A stretch of 54,051 nucleotides of DNA from Chlamydiota bacterium (GCA_016178055.1 JACOUC010000030.1:1-54051); one strand, 5' to 3'. Shown: positions 23,589 to 32,640, counted from the first letter of the stretch. Translations and numbers: made by a program. The notes: generated by a model from the sequence alone, not told the origin.

Positions 23589-25469
23589 ATGCCAGCCCAA
23601 CTTCAGATTAAAAATGCTTTTAAACAATACGGTCCTCGTGTCATCTTCGATGATGTCAATGCCTCTTTTTCTACGGATCAAAAGATAGGTGTCATTGGGA
23701 GAAATGGGGCAGGGAAGTCTACGCTTTGTAAAATGATTACGGGTCAAGAAGAGATGGATCAGGGCAATCTTTGTAAGAGTTCAGATCTTCGCTTGAGTTA
23801 TCTTGAGCAGCATGATGCCTTTGATCCCCAAGAAACCGTGCTCGGTTTTCTGACACGCTATACCCAAAAAGAGGAATGGGAATGTGCCAAAATGGCATCC
23901 CGATTTCATCTCAAACATACGTCTCTTAATCTTCCCATTGGAAATTTACCAGGCGGGTATCAGACGCGAGTTAAACTTGCGGCCATGCTCTTACCAGAGC
24001 CTAATTTTCTGATTCTGGACGAACCTACGAATTATTTAGATTTAAATACGCTGATTCTATTAGAGAATTTTTTGCTCAATTTTGACGGAGGATTTTTGAT
24101 TGTTTCTCATGACCGGGAATTTTTGAAAAGAACTTGTACCCATACCTTAGAGGCAGAAAATGGGAATTTGGTTTTTTATCCAGGCAACGTGGAGGATTAT
24201 TTAATGTTTAAAAGTGACCAAAAAAACCAAATTGTGAGCTATAACAAGACAGTTGAGACGAAAAAAAAGCAGTTACAGAACTTCGTCGATCGTTTTAAGG
24301 CGAATGCTTCAAAGGCGGGCCTTGCTCAATCAAAAATGAAATTGATTGAAAAGCTTCAAACGATTGAGGTGGGTCGTTCGGCCGGTCACGTGAGAATTAG
24401 AATTCCTCCAGTTGATCAAAGGCATGGCGTTGCCTTGAAATGCCACGACCTTGCCATTGGTTATCCTGAAAAGCTGGTAGCAGACTCGATCAACTTTGAT
24501 ATTGATCGAGGTTCCCGCGTGGCGGTATTGGGGGAGAATGGACAGGGTAAAACAACTTTTTTAAGGACGTTGGCGAATGATCTTTCTCCAAAATCTGGAG
24601 AATACCGCTGGGGCAATCATTCCAAAATTGCTTATTATGCCCAGCATGTGTTGAGCATGCTTGATTCTGAAGACACAGTCTATCACCACCTCAAAAAAAT
24701 GGGAGCTGAGGGAGTCACCCATCAAGATTTATTAGATCTTGCCGGGAGCTTTCTTTTTAAAGGAGATGAAGTTGAAAAAAAGGTTGCGGTGTTAAGTGGA
24801 GGAGAACGAGCGAGATTGTGTCTGGCAGGACTTTTGGTGAGTAAGAGCAATATTTTGTTATTGGATGAGCCGACCAATCACCTTGATTTTGAAACGGTGG
24901 AGGCCTTGGGAAATGCCCTCCATAAATATCATGGCACCGTCTTTTTTATTAGCCATGACCGTACCTTTGTTCACTTAGTTGCGACCCAAATTCTTGATGT
25001 TAAGCGTGGTAAAATTGTGCGTTATCCTGGGAAATACGATGAATATGTCTATGCCCTTGAAAAGAACGCTAGGCAAGAATTCAATGAGGAGGAAGAGGAG
25101 GATCAAGAACAGGATGCCTCAAAAGAGATAAAACCTATTTCTGAGATTTCAAAATCTTCATCTCTTCCTCAAGAGGGAAAAATTGAATCACAGCCATCTC
25201 TAACGTATCTTGAAAGAAAGTCGATAAAAGCAGAAATTAAAAAACTAGAAAAGCGTCTTCAAGGGATTGAGGAAAATTTAAATGGACATCGCAATGAAAA
25301 GGAATCCATTTTAAAACAATTTGCTGAGAATCCTAGCAGTTGGACGAGAAAACTCAATGATCATCTTGTTATTGTAGGTAAGCTCATTGAGGAACAAGAA
25401 ACAATCTGGTTAAACCTTCAGGAAAAATTTGAAAAATTGAAAAATGTTTTGGGAAATGAAAAGGGATAA
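23589..25469 (+). CDS. ABC-F family ATPase (ribosome-associated)
   Basis: A 626-residue soluble protein with two ABC ATPase domains and no membrane segments, as in ABC-F translation factors. Walker A motifs are GRNGAGKST (37-45) and GENGQGKTT; Walker B and D-loops are LILDEPTNYLD and LLLDEPTNHLD. The first signature reads LPGGYQTR instead of LSGG, the second is LSGGERAR. A linker of about 80 residues joins the domains and a charged coiled-coil tail (about 530-626) follows, giving an Uup-like plan. ABC-F proteins act on the ribosome E site; the precise subgroup is uncertain. Confidence 0.9.
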   Translation: MPAQLQIKNAFKQYGPRVIFDDVNASFSTDQKIGVIGRNGAGKSTLCKMITGQEEMDQGNLCKSSDLRLSYLEQHDAFDPQETVLGFLTRYTQKEEWECAKMASRFHLKHTSLNLPIGNLPGGYQTRVKLAAMLLPEPNFLILDEPTNYLDLNTLILLENFLLNFDGGFLIVSHDREFLKRTCTHTLEAENGNLVFYPGNVEDYLMFKSDQKNQIVSYNKTVETKKKQLQNFVDRFKANASKAGLAQSKMKLIEKLQTIEVGRSAGHVRIRIPPVDQRHGVALKCHDLAIGYPEKLVADSINFDIDRGSRVAVLGENGQGKTTFLRTLANDLSPKSGEYRWGNHSKIAYYAQHVLSMLDSEDTVYHHLKKMGAEGVTHQDLLDLAGSFLFKGDEVEKKVAVLSGGERARLCLAGLLVSKSNILLLDEPTNHLDFETVEALGNALHKYHGTVFFISHDRTFVHLVATQILDVKRGKIVRYPGKYDEYVYALEKNARQEFNEEEEEDQEQDASKEIKPISEISKSSSLPQEGKIESQPSLTYLERKSIKAEIKKLEKRLQGIEENLNGHRNEKESILKQFAENPSSWTRKLNDHLVIVGKLIEEQETIWLNLQEKFEKLKNVLGNEKG

Positions 25470-25473
25470 CGAT

Positions 25474-25887
25474 CTAAATTTCTCCTCTAACTGCAGAGCG
25501 TAAATTCTTTTTCTCCTGTCGCTTCTCCTTATCAACTCGAATCTTCATTTTGAGTTTGCGAGATCTTCTTTTTTTCTGTTTTCGGATTTTATGACGTTCT
25601 TTTTCTTGGGCCGAGTGAATTCCCAGAAGCTCTTTTTCAATTTTTTCACAAAGCCTTTTGCGAGCTAAATAGCGATTGAGCCCTTGAGATCGCTCTTCCT
25701 GACATTTAATTCTTGTCTTGCTAGGAAGATGGATGAGAACAACACAGCTGGAAACTTTATTGACGTTTTGACCCCCTCGCCCTTGAGATCGGACAAACTG
25801 TTCTTCCAGATCAGACTCCAAAATGCCCAAGGCCTTCATTTTCCTTTCGAGCGCTTCTATTTTTTCTTGAGAGACGGGGAAGGGCAT
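25474..25887 (-). CDS. release-factor-like GGQ protein (ribosome rescue type)
   Basis: A 137-residue protein with the catalytic RF-1 domain only. The GGQ motif is at 38-40 in RSQGRGGQNVNKVSS, followed by the family strand VVLIHLPS. There is no codon-recognition domain. A long Lys/Arg-rich tail (about 95-135) would enter the ribosome, as in ArfB/YaeJ and the mitochondrial MTRFR family. It probably hydrolyses peptidyl-tRNA on stalled ribosomes. Its end abuts the ABC-F gene convergently (4 bp apart), and it follows the HIT gene after 10 bp, likely as one transcript. Confidence 0.85.
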   Translation of the reverse strand: MPFPVSQEKIEALERKMKALGILESDLEEQFVRSQGRGGQNVNKVSSCVVLIHLPSKTRIKCQEERSQGLNRYLARKRLCEKIEKELLGIHSAQEKERHKIRKQKKRRSRKLKMKIRVDKEKRQEKKNLRSAVRGEI

Positions 25888-25897
25888 CTTAAGACTC

Positions 25898-26290
25898 CTA
25901 TAAAAACGCTCTTATTTTTTGGGCGGTTTGGGCAAGTTCTTCTTGGGGAGTTGGCTTTGCGTTGAGGAAATTCAGTTCTCCTCGAACGCCTAGAATAGGA
26001 ATTAAATGAACATGGGCATGTCGGACTTCCATTCCATAAATCATCACCCCAATTTTCTCACAGGGAATGGCTTTTTGAATCGCATGGGAAACTCTTTTCG
26101 AAAAAATCATAAGCCCAGAAAGAAGTTCGTCCTCCAGGTCAAAAAAATAGTCAATTTCTTGCTTGGGAATGACGAGGGTATGCCCCGGGTTGATCGGTTT
26201 AATTTCTAAAAATGAAAAATATTTTTCATCCTCCAAAATTTTATGACAAGGGATTTTCCCTTGAATGATTTGGGTAAAAATAGAGGGCAT
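25898..26290 (-). CDS. HIT family nucleotide hydrolase
   Basis: A 130-residue histidine-triad protein. The triad is HAHVHLIP near residues 85-92. The N-terminal FTQIIQGKIPCHKILEDEKYFSFLEI is typical of HIT/Hint proteins that hydrolyse AMP-linked substrates. 130 residues is a normal length. The substrate is unknown. It is divergent from xth, with a 115-bp gap that must hold both promoters; I see no convincing promoter boxes in it. Confidence 0.9.
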   Translation of the reverse strand: MPSIFTQIIQGKIPCHKILEDEKYFSFLEIKPINPGHTLVIPKQEIDYFFDLEDELLSGLMIFSKRVSHAIQKAIPCEKIGVMIYGMEVRHAHVHLIPILGVRGELNFLNAKPTPQEELAQTAQKIRAFL

Positions 26291-26405
26291 AGAGACAACC
26301 TTTTTATATTATTTTATGTTAGATTTAGATTTCAGGAGCTATTATAGCACGAGAGGATCAGCATCGAGGAACAGAGACATCACTAACCTCAACCAGGTTT
26401 AATTT

Positions 26406-27176
26406 ATGAATAAGACGACCCGTATTTTGTGCTGGAATGTAAATGGGATTCGAGCCGTTCAGAAGAAGGGCTTTCTCAAATGGTTGGATGAGGAATCTCC
26501 GGACATTTTGTGCATTCAAGAAACCAAGGCTCATCCAGATCAATTAGACGCACTTCTTCATCCTCCGGGCTATCAAGTTTATTTTAATTCGGCTGAACGC
26601 AAGGGCTATAGTGGGGTCGCGACCTTCACGCGTCAGGAACCCAAAATTGTAAAAACAGGATTTGGGATCCCGCAATTTGATCGTGAAGGAAGAGTGCTTT
26701 TAACAGAGTATTCAGATTTTACCCTTTTAAATATTTATTTCCCGAATGGAAAGCGTGATGAGATCAGGCTTCAATACAAATTAGATTTTTATGAAGAAAC
26801 TTTACGATTTGTTGAAAAGTTAAAGAAGAAGGGCAAGCCGGTAATTATTTGTGGGGATTATAATACGGCTCATCAGCCGATTGATTTAGCTCGTCCCAAG
26901 GCCAACGAGAAGATTTCAGGATTTTTGCCCATTGAACGAGCCTGGCTGGATCGATGGATTGAAAAGGGACAAGTCGATATTTTCCGAAAATTTTCTTCTC
27001 TCCCTGATCAATATACGTGGTGGGATATGCAGACACGGGCTCGAGATCGAAATATAGGCTGGAGAATTGATTATCATTTTGTTACAGAAAATTTAGTACC
27101 CGCTGTTAAAAATGCTTCTATTTTATCTCAAGTTCAAGGTTCCGACCATTGTCCCGTCAGTCTTGAGTTAGCCTGA
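26406..27176 (+). CDS. xth: exodeoxyribonuclease III (AP endonuclease family)
   Basis: A DNA-repair nuclease acting at abasic sites. The catalytic motifs of the endonuclease/exonuclease/phosphatase fold are clear: NVNGIRA and QETKAHPDQ near the N-terminus, CGDYNTAH in the middle, and GSDHCPV at the C-terminus. 256 residues is usual. Its last 43 bases overlap mobA on the opposite strand. Confidence 0.93.
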   Translation: MNKTTRILCWNVNGIRAVQKKGFLKWLDEESPDILCIQETKAHPDQLDALLHPPGYQVYFNSAERKGYSGVATFTRQEPKIVKTGFGIPQFDREGRVLLTEYSDFTLLNIYFPNGKRDEIRLQYKLDFYEETLRFVEKLKKKGKPVIICGDYNTAHQPIDLARPKANEKISGFLPIERAWLDRWIEKGQVDIFRKFSSLPDQYTWWDMQTRARDRNIGWRIDYHFVTENLVPAVKNASILSQVQGSDHCPVSLELA

Positions 27177-27736
27177 AAAAGCTCTTTCTTGCTATTCACA
27201 TTCAGAAAAGGTTTTTGGTTTTGAGTCGCGATCACTTTTTTTTCTGGGATGGATTCTAAAAAATCAATCATGGACAATTGATCTTTATTCATTCTCTCGA
27301 AAAGGGTGTGGGAAAGAGCGGGTTCATAAAGGCCTGGAAAGGGTTGAAGAAAACCCTCAGGATGACGAAAGACAGTTATTTTATTTTTCACTTGATGAGA
27401 ACTCATCAGTGTGAGGAGGCTTTCAAGTGTGACCTCAGGCATGTCACAAGTGAGGACGAGAAGGGACGTGTTTTCAAATATTCGACACGCCGTATAGAGA
27501 CCTCCTAGCGGGCCTTTCCCAGGAATGAGATCTTGCTCGGTTCTGCATTTTAAGAAGGAATAATTTTGAGTTTCGTTGATGATGATGCAGGATTCAAGAT
27601 AAAGTTTTTTTAGGATTCTCTCGGCATGTTCCAGCAGCGTGATTCCCTTCCATTTTGCAAATGCCTTATCCTCACCGAAACGGCGACTTTTGCCACCTGC
27701 CAGGATGATGCCTTGAATTTTCATGGTTGTCGCCAT
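27134..27736 (-). CDS. mobA: molybdenum cofactor guanylyltransferase
   Basis: Attaches GMP to molybdopterin to give the guanine dinucleotide cofactor used by DMSO-reductase family enzymes such as the two molybdoenzymes encoded here. The nucleotide-binding motif GGKSRRFGEDKA is at the N-terminus, then GPLGGLYTA and LTCDMPEV with the metal-binding Asp. An alternative start is the ATG at 27724; neither has a clear ribosome binding site. It lies downstream of moaE after a 322-bp repeat-filled gap. The tail-to-tail overlap with xth is 43 bp. Confidence 0.92.
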   Translation of the reverse strand: MATTMKIQGIILAGGKSRRFGEDKAFAKWKGITLLEHAERILKKLYLESCIIINETQNYSFLKCRTEQDLIPGKGPLGGLYTACRIFENTSLLVLTCDMPEVTLESLLTLMSSHQVKNKITVFRHPEGFLQPFPGLYEPALSHTLFERMNKDQLSMIDFLESIPEKKVIATQNQKPFLNVNSKKELFQANSRLTGQWSEP

Positions 27737-27777
27737 AAACGTTTGTGGTCACCCGAGATGAATGAAAATAAGCTGTT

Positions 27778-27890
27778 AATTCAAAATTTAAAAATCAAAA
27801 TGCAAAATGACATATTAAAATTCAAAATTTCTAATGCTATTGCAAGGGAAACATTTTAAATTTTGATTTGTCATTTTGATTTTTGATATG
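27778..27890. repeat. AT-rich heptamer inverted repeat (family A)
   Basis: The left arm holds AAAATCA-type 7-mers, the right arm their inverse (ATTTTGATTTGTCATTTTGATTT region). It lies in the 322-bp mobA-moaE gap (27737-28058). That gap holds only repeats, no gene. Confidence 0.75.
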
Positions 27891-27906
27891 AAAGTCGGGC
27901 TCATTT

Positions 27907-28040
27907 TGTAGTCGCCCCATTTATGGGGCTGCCGTGTGCCCCTTGCATGGATTGCCCGATGAATCGGGCGACTACAAAAAAAAACACGATGGGGAGAACT
28001 TTCATCACACACGATGATCTCGAAAGATCATTAAAATTGG
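27907..28040. repeat. TGTAGTCGCCC palindrome (family B) plus adjoining shared element
   Basis: 27907-27976 is bounded by TGTAGTCGCCCC and GGGCGACTACA and contains two small palindromes (CCCCATTTATGGGG; CCCGATGAATCGGG). The next ~65 bases (27977-28040, GGGGAGAACTTTCATCACAC and onward) reappear inverted at about 45446-45500, also touching a family B copy. Confidence 0.75.
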
Positions 28041-28058
28041 TATTTGATTTTTGGATTT

Positions 28059-28505
28059 TCATAGTTGGCAGGGAGAAACCCATTCACTGGTTCCGTCCAT
28101 GTAAACTTCTTTTTTCCAGATGGGAACAGTTTTTTTTATCTCTTCTAAAATCGCTCTACAAGCAGAAAAGGCCTCTGGCCGGTGAGCTGAGGAAACCATG
28201 ATTACAAGGGCCAACTCACCTACCTCAAGCCACCCAATTCTGTGAACCACCCTCACGTCTTCGACTGAAAAATTTTTTTGGGCTTGCTCAATGATGGAGT
28301 GGATTTCTTTTTCAGCCATTTCCGGATAGCATTCGTAAAAAAGTTTTTGGACGCTCTTCCCTTCATCATGATTCCTAACAATCCCTATGAAAAGAACCAT
28401 GGCTCCGCAAGAGAGAGGGATGGATGTTCTAAGAACCTTTTCTAAACGGATCGGCTCCTGGGTAATAAATTTGAAATTTGAAATTTGAAATTTGAAATTT
28501 TCCAT
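28059..28505 (-). CDS. moaE: molybdopterin synthase large subunit
   Basis: The catalytic subunit that puts two sulfurs from MoaD onto cyclic pyranopterin monophosphate. Family motifs are present: VRNHDEGKSV, HRIGWLEVGE, and the C-terminal PIWKKEVYMDG with the catalytic Lys residues. The ATG at 28505 follows GGAGG and directly overlaps the moaD end; a frame running further upstream into moaD is rejected. Residues 2-11 (ENFKFQISNF) are translated from an AATTTGA heptamer array, so the N-terminus has been rebuilt by a repeat. Confidence 0.92.
   Translation of the reverse strand: MENFKFQISNFKFITQEPIRLEKVLRTSIPLSCGAMVLFIGIVRNHDEGKSVQKLFYECYPEMAEKEIHSIIEQAQKNFSVEDVRVVHRIGWLEVGELALVIMVSSAHRPEAFSACRAILEEIKKTVPIWKKEVYMDGTSEWVSPCQL
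28468..28495. repeat. heptamer array AATTTGA x4 inside the moaE start
   Basis: Four perfect 7-nt units lie within the first 15 codons of moaE on the opposite strand. Repeats in coding DNA are rarer here than in the gaps. Confidence 0.8.
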
Positions 28506-28506
28506 C

Positions 28507-28752
28507 CTATCCTCCGGCCACAGGGGGAAGAAGAGCCAAAGTATCTTGATCCTGAAGCCTCTCGTCTCCTTGGGCCCAATTTTCATTGAGGCCGTAAAGA
28601 AGGGGGAGAGAAGCCAAAGATTTTAGCCTAGATTCTTCAAAGAGAATTTTTAACGCTTCATCAATGGTCATAGCCTCAGGCAAATCAAGGATACGCTTGT
28701 CTTGACCAAAGATATCTCTAAGTTGTGCAAAGAAAAGAACTTTTACTTTCAT
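28507..28752 (-). CDS. moaD: molybdopterin synthase sulfur carrier subunit
   Basis: A ubiquitin-like sulfur carrier of 81 residues. It ends in the required Gly-Gly (LLPPVAGG), which is activated as a thiocarboxylate. The start MKVKVLFFAQLRDIFG is typical. Its ATG overlaps the stop of the tauE-moeA gene (ATGA type) and its stop is two bases before the moaE start, so tight coupling is expected. Confidence 0.93.
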   Translation of the reverse strand: MKVKVLFFAQLRDIFGQDKRILDLPEAMTIDEALKILFEESRLKSLASLPLLYGLNENWAQGDERLQDQDTLALLPPVAGG

Positions 28753-30527
28753 TTAGGATGGCCCCCTCTTATAGATTCTAACCCCTCCATCTCCCCTTTG
28801 AAAAAAAGGGGAGGGCACCCCACGTTTCCATGGGGGAGTAAATCAACCGTTACCCTTTCTCCCTTTTTAAGGATCCGATTTTGGGGCTCGACTAAAATCA
28901 AACTGTTTGCAGCGTGTAATGAAGAAATCATGTGCGAACTCTGATGTTGAAGTGGTATCACTGTTGTTTTCCCATGATTTTCCAGAGTCATTGCTTTTAG
29001 AAAGAGAACTTTACTGGGATCCGCCTGAATATCTTTTTCAAGAATGGCTTTTTGTCGGGGGAGAGAGGCGTTTTGAAACCCTGACATGCGAGAGAGAACG
29101 GGATAAATATATTCATAAAAGCAGGTGAAAACAGCGGCAGGATTTCCTGGAAGGCCAAAGATAAGCTTATCACTTTTTCTTCCAAAGAAAAGGGGTTTGC
29201 CTGGTTTTTGAAGGACTTTCCAGAAAAGAGAGCGAACATTCAGTTCCTTTAAAACATCTTTCACAAAATCATAGTCTCCCGTAGAGACTCCACCGGTGAG
29301 AATGACAACATCATTTTGAGCAAGTGACTGTTGAATTGTTTTTTTTAGAGCATGAGGCTCATCTTTTACCGTTTTGACGAAAGAAGGGTGGATCCCCATC
29401 ATTTGAAGTGCAGATGAAATCATCCAGGAATTGCTATCATAAATTTTTCCAGGGCTTAATTTCTTCCCAACAGGAACAAGCTCGCTTCCTGAAACGATGA
29501 GAGCGACCTCAGGTTTTTTAAAGACTTTTATACTTTCTTTTCCCAGCGAGGATAAAATCCCCAGGGTTGCGGGATGAATGTAAGAATTTTTATGGAGGAG
29601 GAGGGTCCCTTTTTTAACTTCTTCTCCCCGGTAACGGATATTTTTTCGTTGAGGCATGAATTGATCCATCACGAGATGATTTTGTTTAACATCAGCATTT
29701 TCCTGGGCAAGAACGGTATTGGCTCCCTTTGGAATCATGGCCCCTGTCATGATTCGATAAGTCCCTAATTCTTTGAGATCTTTGAGTGGATCTCCAGCCT
29801 TGATTGTTCTAACGATTTTAAGTCGGACGGGTTTTTCAGCGCTTGCGGTTTGTGTGTCCTCGGATCTGAGTGCAAAGCCATCCATGGCAGAGTTGTCCCA
29901 GAGGGTTAGCGCAGTCAAGAGATGGGTATCAACATGGCCCCATTTGAGATGTCCCAGAAGTCCTGAAACTGAGTTAACAAAAATAAAGCAACTTGCACAG
30001 GCGCCTGCTTCTTTTAATTCAACCCATCGCATCATGAGAAGGAGAGGGCTTAAGAAAATTCCGCCACCGATCCCTAAAAGTCCGGAGATAAAGCCAAGCC
30101 CTCCTCCCAAAGGGAGGCCCAGGAACCAAGTTTTTTTCCAGGAAACAGGCATTGTATTTTCAAATTTTTTTTCAGAAATAAACATACGTAGGGCCACAGC
30201 CAAGAGGGCAAGCCCCAGTAAAAAAGAAAAAAGTTCTTTTGAAATGGAGATGGATCCACCGAAATAGGCCAACGGAATCGACGTCACCATAAAAGGTATG
30301 AGGATACGAAATCGGAAATAACCTGCACGATAATGGTTCCAGAATCCAGCGCCTACGACCATGAGATTACATATCAGTGCCGTAGGTGGAATATTTTGAT
30401 AGGGAAGTCCGGTCAAAACGAGAATAGCCAAATAAGACGAACCCCCTCCAAAGCCTACCATCGAATAGGAAAAGGCGATGATAAAGAATACGATAGGAAG
30501 CCAAAAGGTGAGATGGTTCATACGCAT
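28749..30527 (-). CDS. TauE/SafE-like membrane segment fused in frame to MoeA
   Basis: A chimeric 592-residue frame. Counting from ATG 30527, residues ~1-208 are a TauE/SafE-type transporter (GFGGGSSYLA, GLLGIGGGIF; about six membrane segments) without its last segments. At about nucleotide 29903 it runs directly into MoeA at WDNSAMDGFALR, missing the first ~50 MoeA residues. The rest of MoeA is present: TGAMIPKGA, SGSELVPVG, TGGVSTGDYDF, GLPGNPAAVF. MoeA inserts molybdate into molybdopterin. A deletion joining tauE to moeA is the simplest explanation. The last ~28 residues come from an intergenic-type repeat. Frame upstream of 30527 is repeat sequence. Confidence 0.8.
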   Translation of the reverse strand: MRMNHLTFWLPIVFFIIAFSYSMVGFGGGSSYLAILVLTGLPYQNIPPTALICNLMVVGAGFWNHYRAGYFRFRILIPFMVTSIPLAYFGGSISISKELFSFLLGLALLAVALRMFISEKKFENTMPVSWKKTWFLGLPLGGGLGFISGLLGIGGGIFLSPLLLMMRWVELKEAGACASCFIFVNSVSGLLGHLKWGHVDTHLLTALTLWDNSAMDGFALRSEDTQTASAEKPVRLKIVRTIKAGDPLKDLKELGTYRIMTGAMIPKGANTVLAQENADVKQNHLVMDQFMPQRKNIRYRGEEVKKGTLLLHKNSYIHPATLGILSSLGKESIKVFKKPEVALIVSGSELVPVGKKLSPGKIYDSNSWMISSALQMMGIHPSFVKTVKDEPHALKKTIQQSLAQNDVVILTGGVSTGDYDFVKDVLKELNVRSLFWKVLQKPGKPLFFGRKSDKLIFGLPGNPAAVFTCFYEYIYPVLSRMSGFQNASLPRQKAILEKDIQADPSKVLFLKAMTLENHGKTTVIPLQHQSSHMISSLHAANSLILVEPQNRILKKGERVTVDLLPHGNVGCPPLFFKGEMEGLESIRGGHPK

Positions 30528-30544
30528 ACTTTCATTTTGTTGCG

Positions 30545-30695
30545 AAAACAAATCCAAAATTCTGAACAAATCCAAAATCCAAAAATCAAAATGCAAAATG
30601 ACAATGCAAAATTCAAAAATTTTCCAGCGCTATTGTGAGGGAAGTATTTTAAATTTTGATTTGTCATTTTGATCTTTGATTTTTGGATTTTGATT
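30545..30695. repeat. AT-rich heptamer inverted repeat (family A)
   Basis: Arms of AAAATCC/AAAATCA-type 7-mers and their inverse flank a centre TTCCAGCGCTATTGTGAGGG. The centre resembles that of the 27778 copy (CTAATGCTATTGCAAGGG). It occupies the whole gap between the moaC-mogA and tauE-moeA genes. Confidence 0.75.
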
Positions 30696-30698
30696 TCA

Positions 30699-31601
30699 TC
30701 AATGCCCTAAACCTCTCATCATTTTGTAGCCATGTAAAATAGACGGAAAAATCGCATTCAGGCCTTCACGTACCCCATTGGAAGATCCCGGGAGGTTTAC
30801 GATGAGTGTATTTCTCTTTTGTCCTGCAAGACCTCGAGAGAGCATGGCGTAAGGGGTACGCTTTTGTCCGTAAGAACGTGCGGCTTCCATGATCCCAGGG
30901 ATTTCACGATCGATAATTTCTTTTGTAGCTTCTACGGTAACATCTCTAGGGCCTAGCCCTGTTCCTCCGGTTGTTAAAATGAGATGAATATCCTGTTCGC
31001 AGAGTTCTTTCAATTTTTCTAAAATAAGATTTTTGTCATCGGGGAGGATGATATAGCTTGGATGAATCCCGTAACTTTCGAGTTTTTCTTGAATGATTCT
31101 CCCAGAGGTATCTTGACGCGTTTTCTTAAATGTTCCATCAGAGGTAACAATAATTGCAGCGGAGAAATTTTTGGGAATCACCTCTTTAAAATCTGTTTTT
31201 CCTCCTTTTTTCTCAATCAATTTTGTTGAAATAATTTCCATCTCTTGATCAATGGCTTTGAGCATATCATAAAGGGTTAAGGTTGCAATCGAAGCAGCTG
31301 TCAGAGCCTCCATTTCAACCCCTGTTTTCCAAATGGCTTGAACCGAGGCTCTCACGACAATTTGTTTCTCCTGGACATCAAACTCAATTTCCACAAAGTC
31401 AATGGGAAGGGGATGACAATAGGGAATCAATTCCGAAGTTTTTTTTGCAGCTGTGATTCCCGCTATTCTTGCAACCGCGAGCACATCTTTTTTAGGAACG
31501 TCATTTTGGAGAAGTCGCTGAATGGTTTCTGGTCTAGCCACAATCGTGCTAGAGGCCGTTGCTACCCTAAAGGTATCTATTTTATCTGTAACAGATTTCA
31601 T
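30699..31601 (-). CDS. bifunctional MoaC-MogA/MoaB molybdenum cofactor protein
   Basis: A 300-residue natural fusion. Residues 1-140 are MoaC (cyclic pyranopterin monophosphate synthase: KKTSELIPYCHPLPID, TGVEMEALTAAS, and Lys residues in STKLIEKKGGK). Residues ~145-300 are a MogA/MoaB molybdopterin adenylyltransferase (VTSDGTF, TTGGTGLGPRDVT, LPGSSNGVREG). MoaC-MogA fusions are known in other bacteria. The start ATG overlaps the moaA stop (ATGA), so it is coupled to moaA. Confidence 0.93.
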   Translation of the reverse strand: MKSVTDKIDTFRVATASSTIVARPETIQRLLQNDVPKKDVLAVARIAGITAAKKTSELIPYCHPLPIDFVEIEFDVQEKQIVVRASVQAIWKTGVEMEALTAASIATLTLYDMLKAIDQEMEIISTKLIEKKGGKTDFKEVIPKNFSAAIIVTSDGTFKKTRQDTSGRIIQEKLESYGIHPSYIILPDDKNLILEKLKELCEQDIHLILTTGGTGLGPRDVTVEATKEIIDREIPGIMEAARSYGQKRTPYAMLSRGLAGQKRNTLIVNLPGSSNGVREGLNAIFPSILHGYKMMRGLGH

Positions 31602-32617
31602 CCGCCAATGCTCCGAATATAAGGCATTTCGTCTAAAGCTAAGGGAACGCCGTCCCTATCTTGAAAGGGCTGGTCATAGAAGAGGGGGTTCCCCCTGGGT
31701 TTTATTTTTACGGCGTGCAAGACCGCCGCAATGATTTCTTCATCAGGCCGATTTTCCTTCAAAAGTTCTTTTAAAGAAACTTCCTCATGAGAAAAAAGAC
31801 ATGGACGAATTTTCCCATCGCTTGTCAGTCTTAAACGCGAGCAGCGATCACAAAAAGGTTCCGTTAAAGAGGCAATGAATCCCAATTTTCCCTTGCCATT
31901 TCGAATGTGAAAGGTTTGGGCAACATTGTCTCCTCTTTGAAAATCCTCTGCCAAATCATATTTCTCTTTCACGAGACTTCGAACTTGAGCCATCGGCATG
32001 AAAAGATTTTTCTGCCAGTTTGAACCGCAAAGCGGCATGAATTCTAAGAAACGAATCTCCAAGGGATAGTCAAAGGCCAAACTCACAAAGTTAAGAATTT
32101 CATGATCATTCACACCCTTCAGGACCACCATGTTTAATTTTAGAGGGAATGCCTCTTCAAGGGCACCCATGATGGAGCGAAGAACAGCCTCATCATCATG
32201 GGTGCGCGTCACTTTCCTGAAGCTGACGGCCTCCAAACTATCGAGGCTGATGTTGATCCGGTCTAGCCCCGCTTGTTTGAGAGGCTTGACAAACGTCGAG
32301 AGCCGGCTCCCATTGGTTGTTAACGAGAGATCCTTAATCCTTCCAATTTCTTTAATGCCTCTCACAATATCAAGAATGTCTTCCCTTAAGAGTGGCTCAC
32401 CTCCCGTCAGTCGGACCCGCTCAATACCCAGGCGACTCATAATCTGGACCAGACGGACGATTTGGGTTCCCGTGAGGATATCATGAGCTGGCAAAACGGG
32501 CAACCCTTCTTCAGGCATGCAGTAAAGGCAGCGAAAGTTGCAGCGGTCGGTTAAAGAAATTCTGAGATAGTTAACGCGCCGACCGAAGGGGTCGGTCAAT
32601 CTATGAGGATAGACCAT
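31598..32617 (-). CDS. moaA: GTP 3',8-cyclase (radical SAM), first copy
   Basis: Radical-SAM enzyme starting molybdenum cofactor synthesis from GTP. The SAM cluster motif CNFRCLYC is near residue 25, the second cluster motif CDRC...C is near residue 260, and the catalytically important C-terminal Gly-Gly is present (IRSIGG). The ATG at 32617 has AAGGAGAAG upstream, so the upstream in-frame ATG at 32641 is not used. 339 residues is normal. It is preceded by a probable Moco riboswitch and a GC-rich hairpin. A second moaA lies at 44415. Confidence 0.95.
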   Translation of the reverse strand: MVYPHRLTDPFGRRVNYLRISLTDRCNFRCLYCMPEEGLPVLPAHDILTGTQIVRLVQIMSRLGIERVRLTGGEPLLREDILDIVRGIKEIGRIKDLSLTTNGSRLSTFVKPLKQAGLDRINISLDSLEAVSFRKVTRTHDDEAVLRSIMGALEEAFPLKLNMVVLKGVNDHEILNFVSLAFDYPLEIRFLEFMPLCGSNWQKNLFMPMAQVRSLVKEKYDLAEDFQRGDNVAQTFHIRNGKGKLGFIASLTEPFCDRCSRLRLTSDGKIRPCLFSHEEVSLKELLKENRPDEEIIAAVLHAVKIKPRGNPLFYDQPFQDRDGVPLALDEMPYIRSIGG

Positions 32618-32640
32618 TTTTTCTTCTCCTTTGCAATTCA

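Noticed and set aside
28772-28840. C-terminal extension of MoeA (about 28 residues after VTVDLLPH) as a functional domain
   Set aside because: Its DNA is a GGGGAGGG-type intergenic repeat hairpin (CCCC...GGGG) running into the gene end, so the extension is probably incidental.
32130-32486. 118-residue + strand frame inside moaA
   Set aside because: Antisense to the radical-SAM gene and without features of its own.
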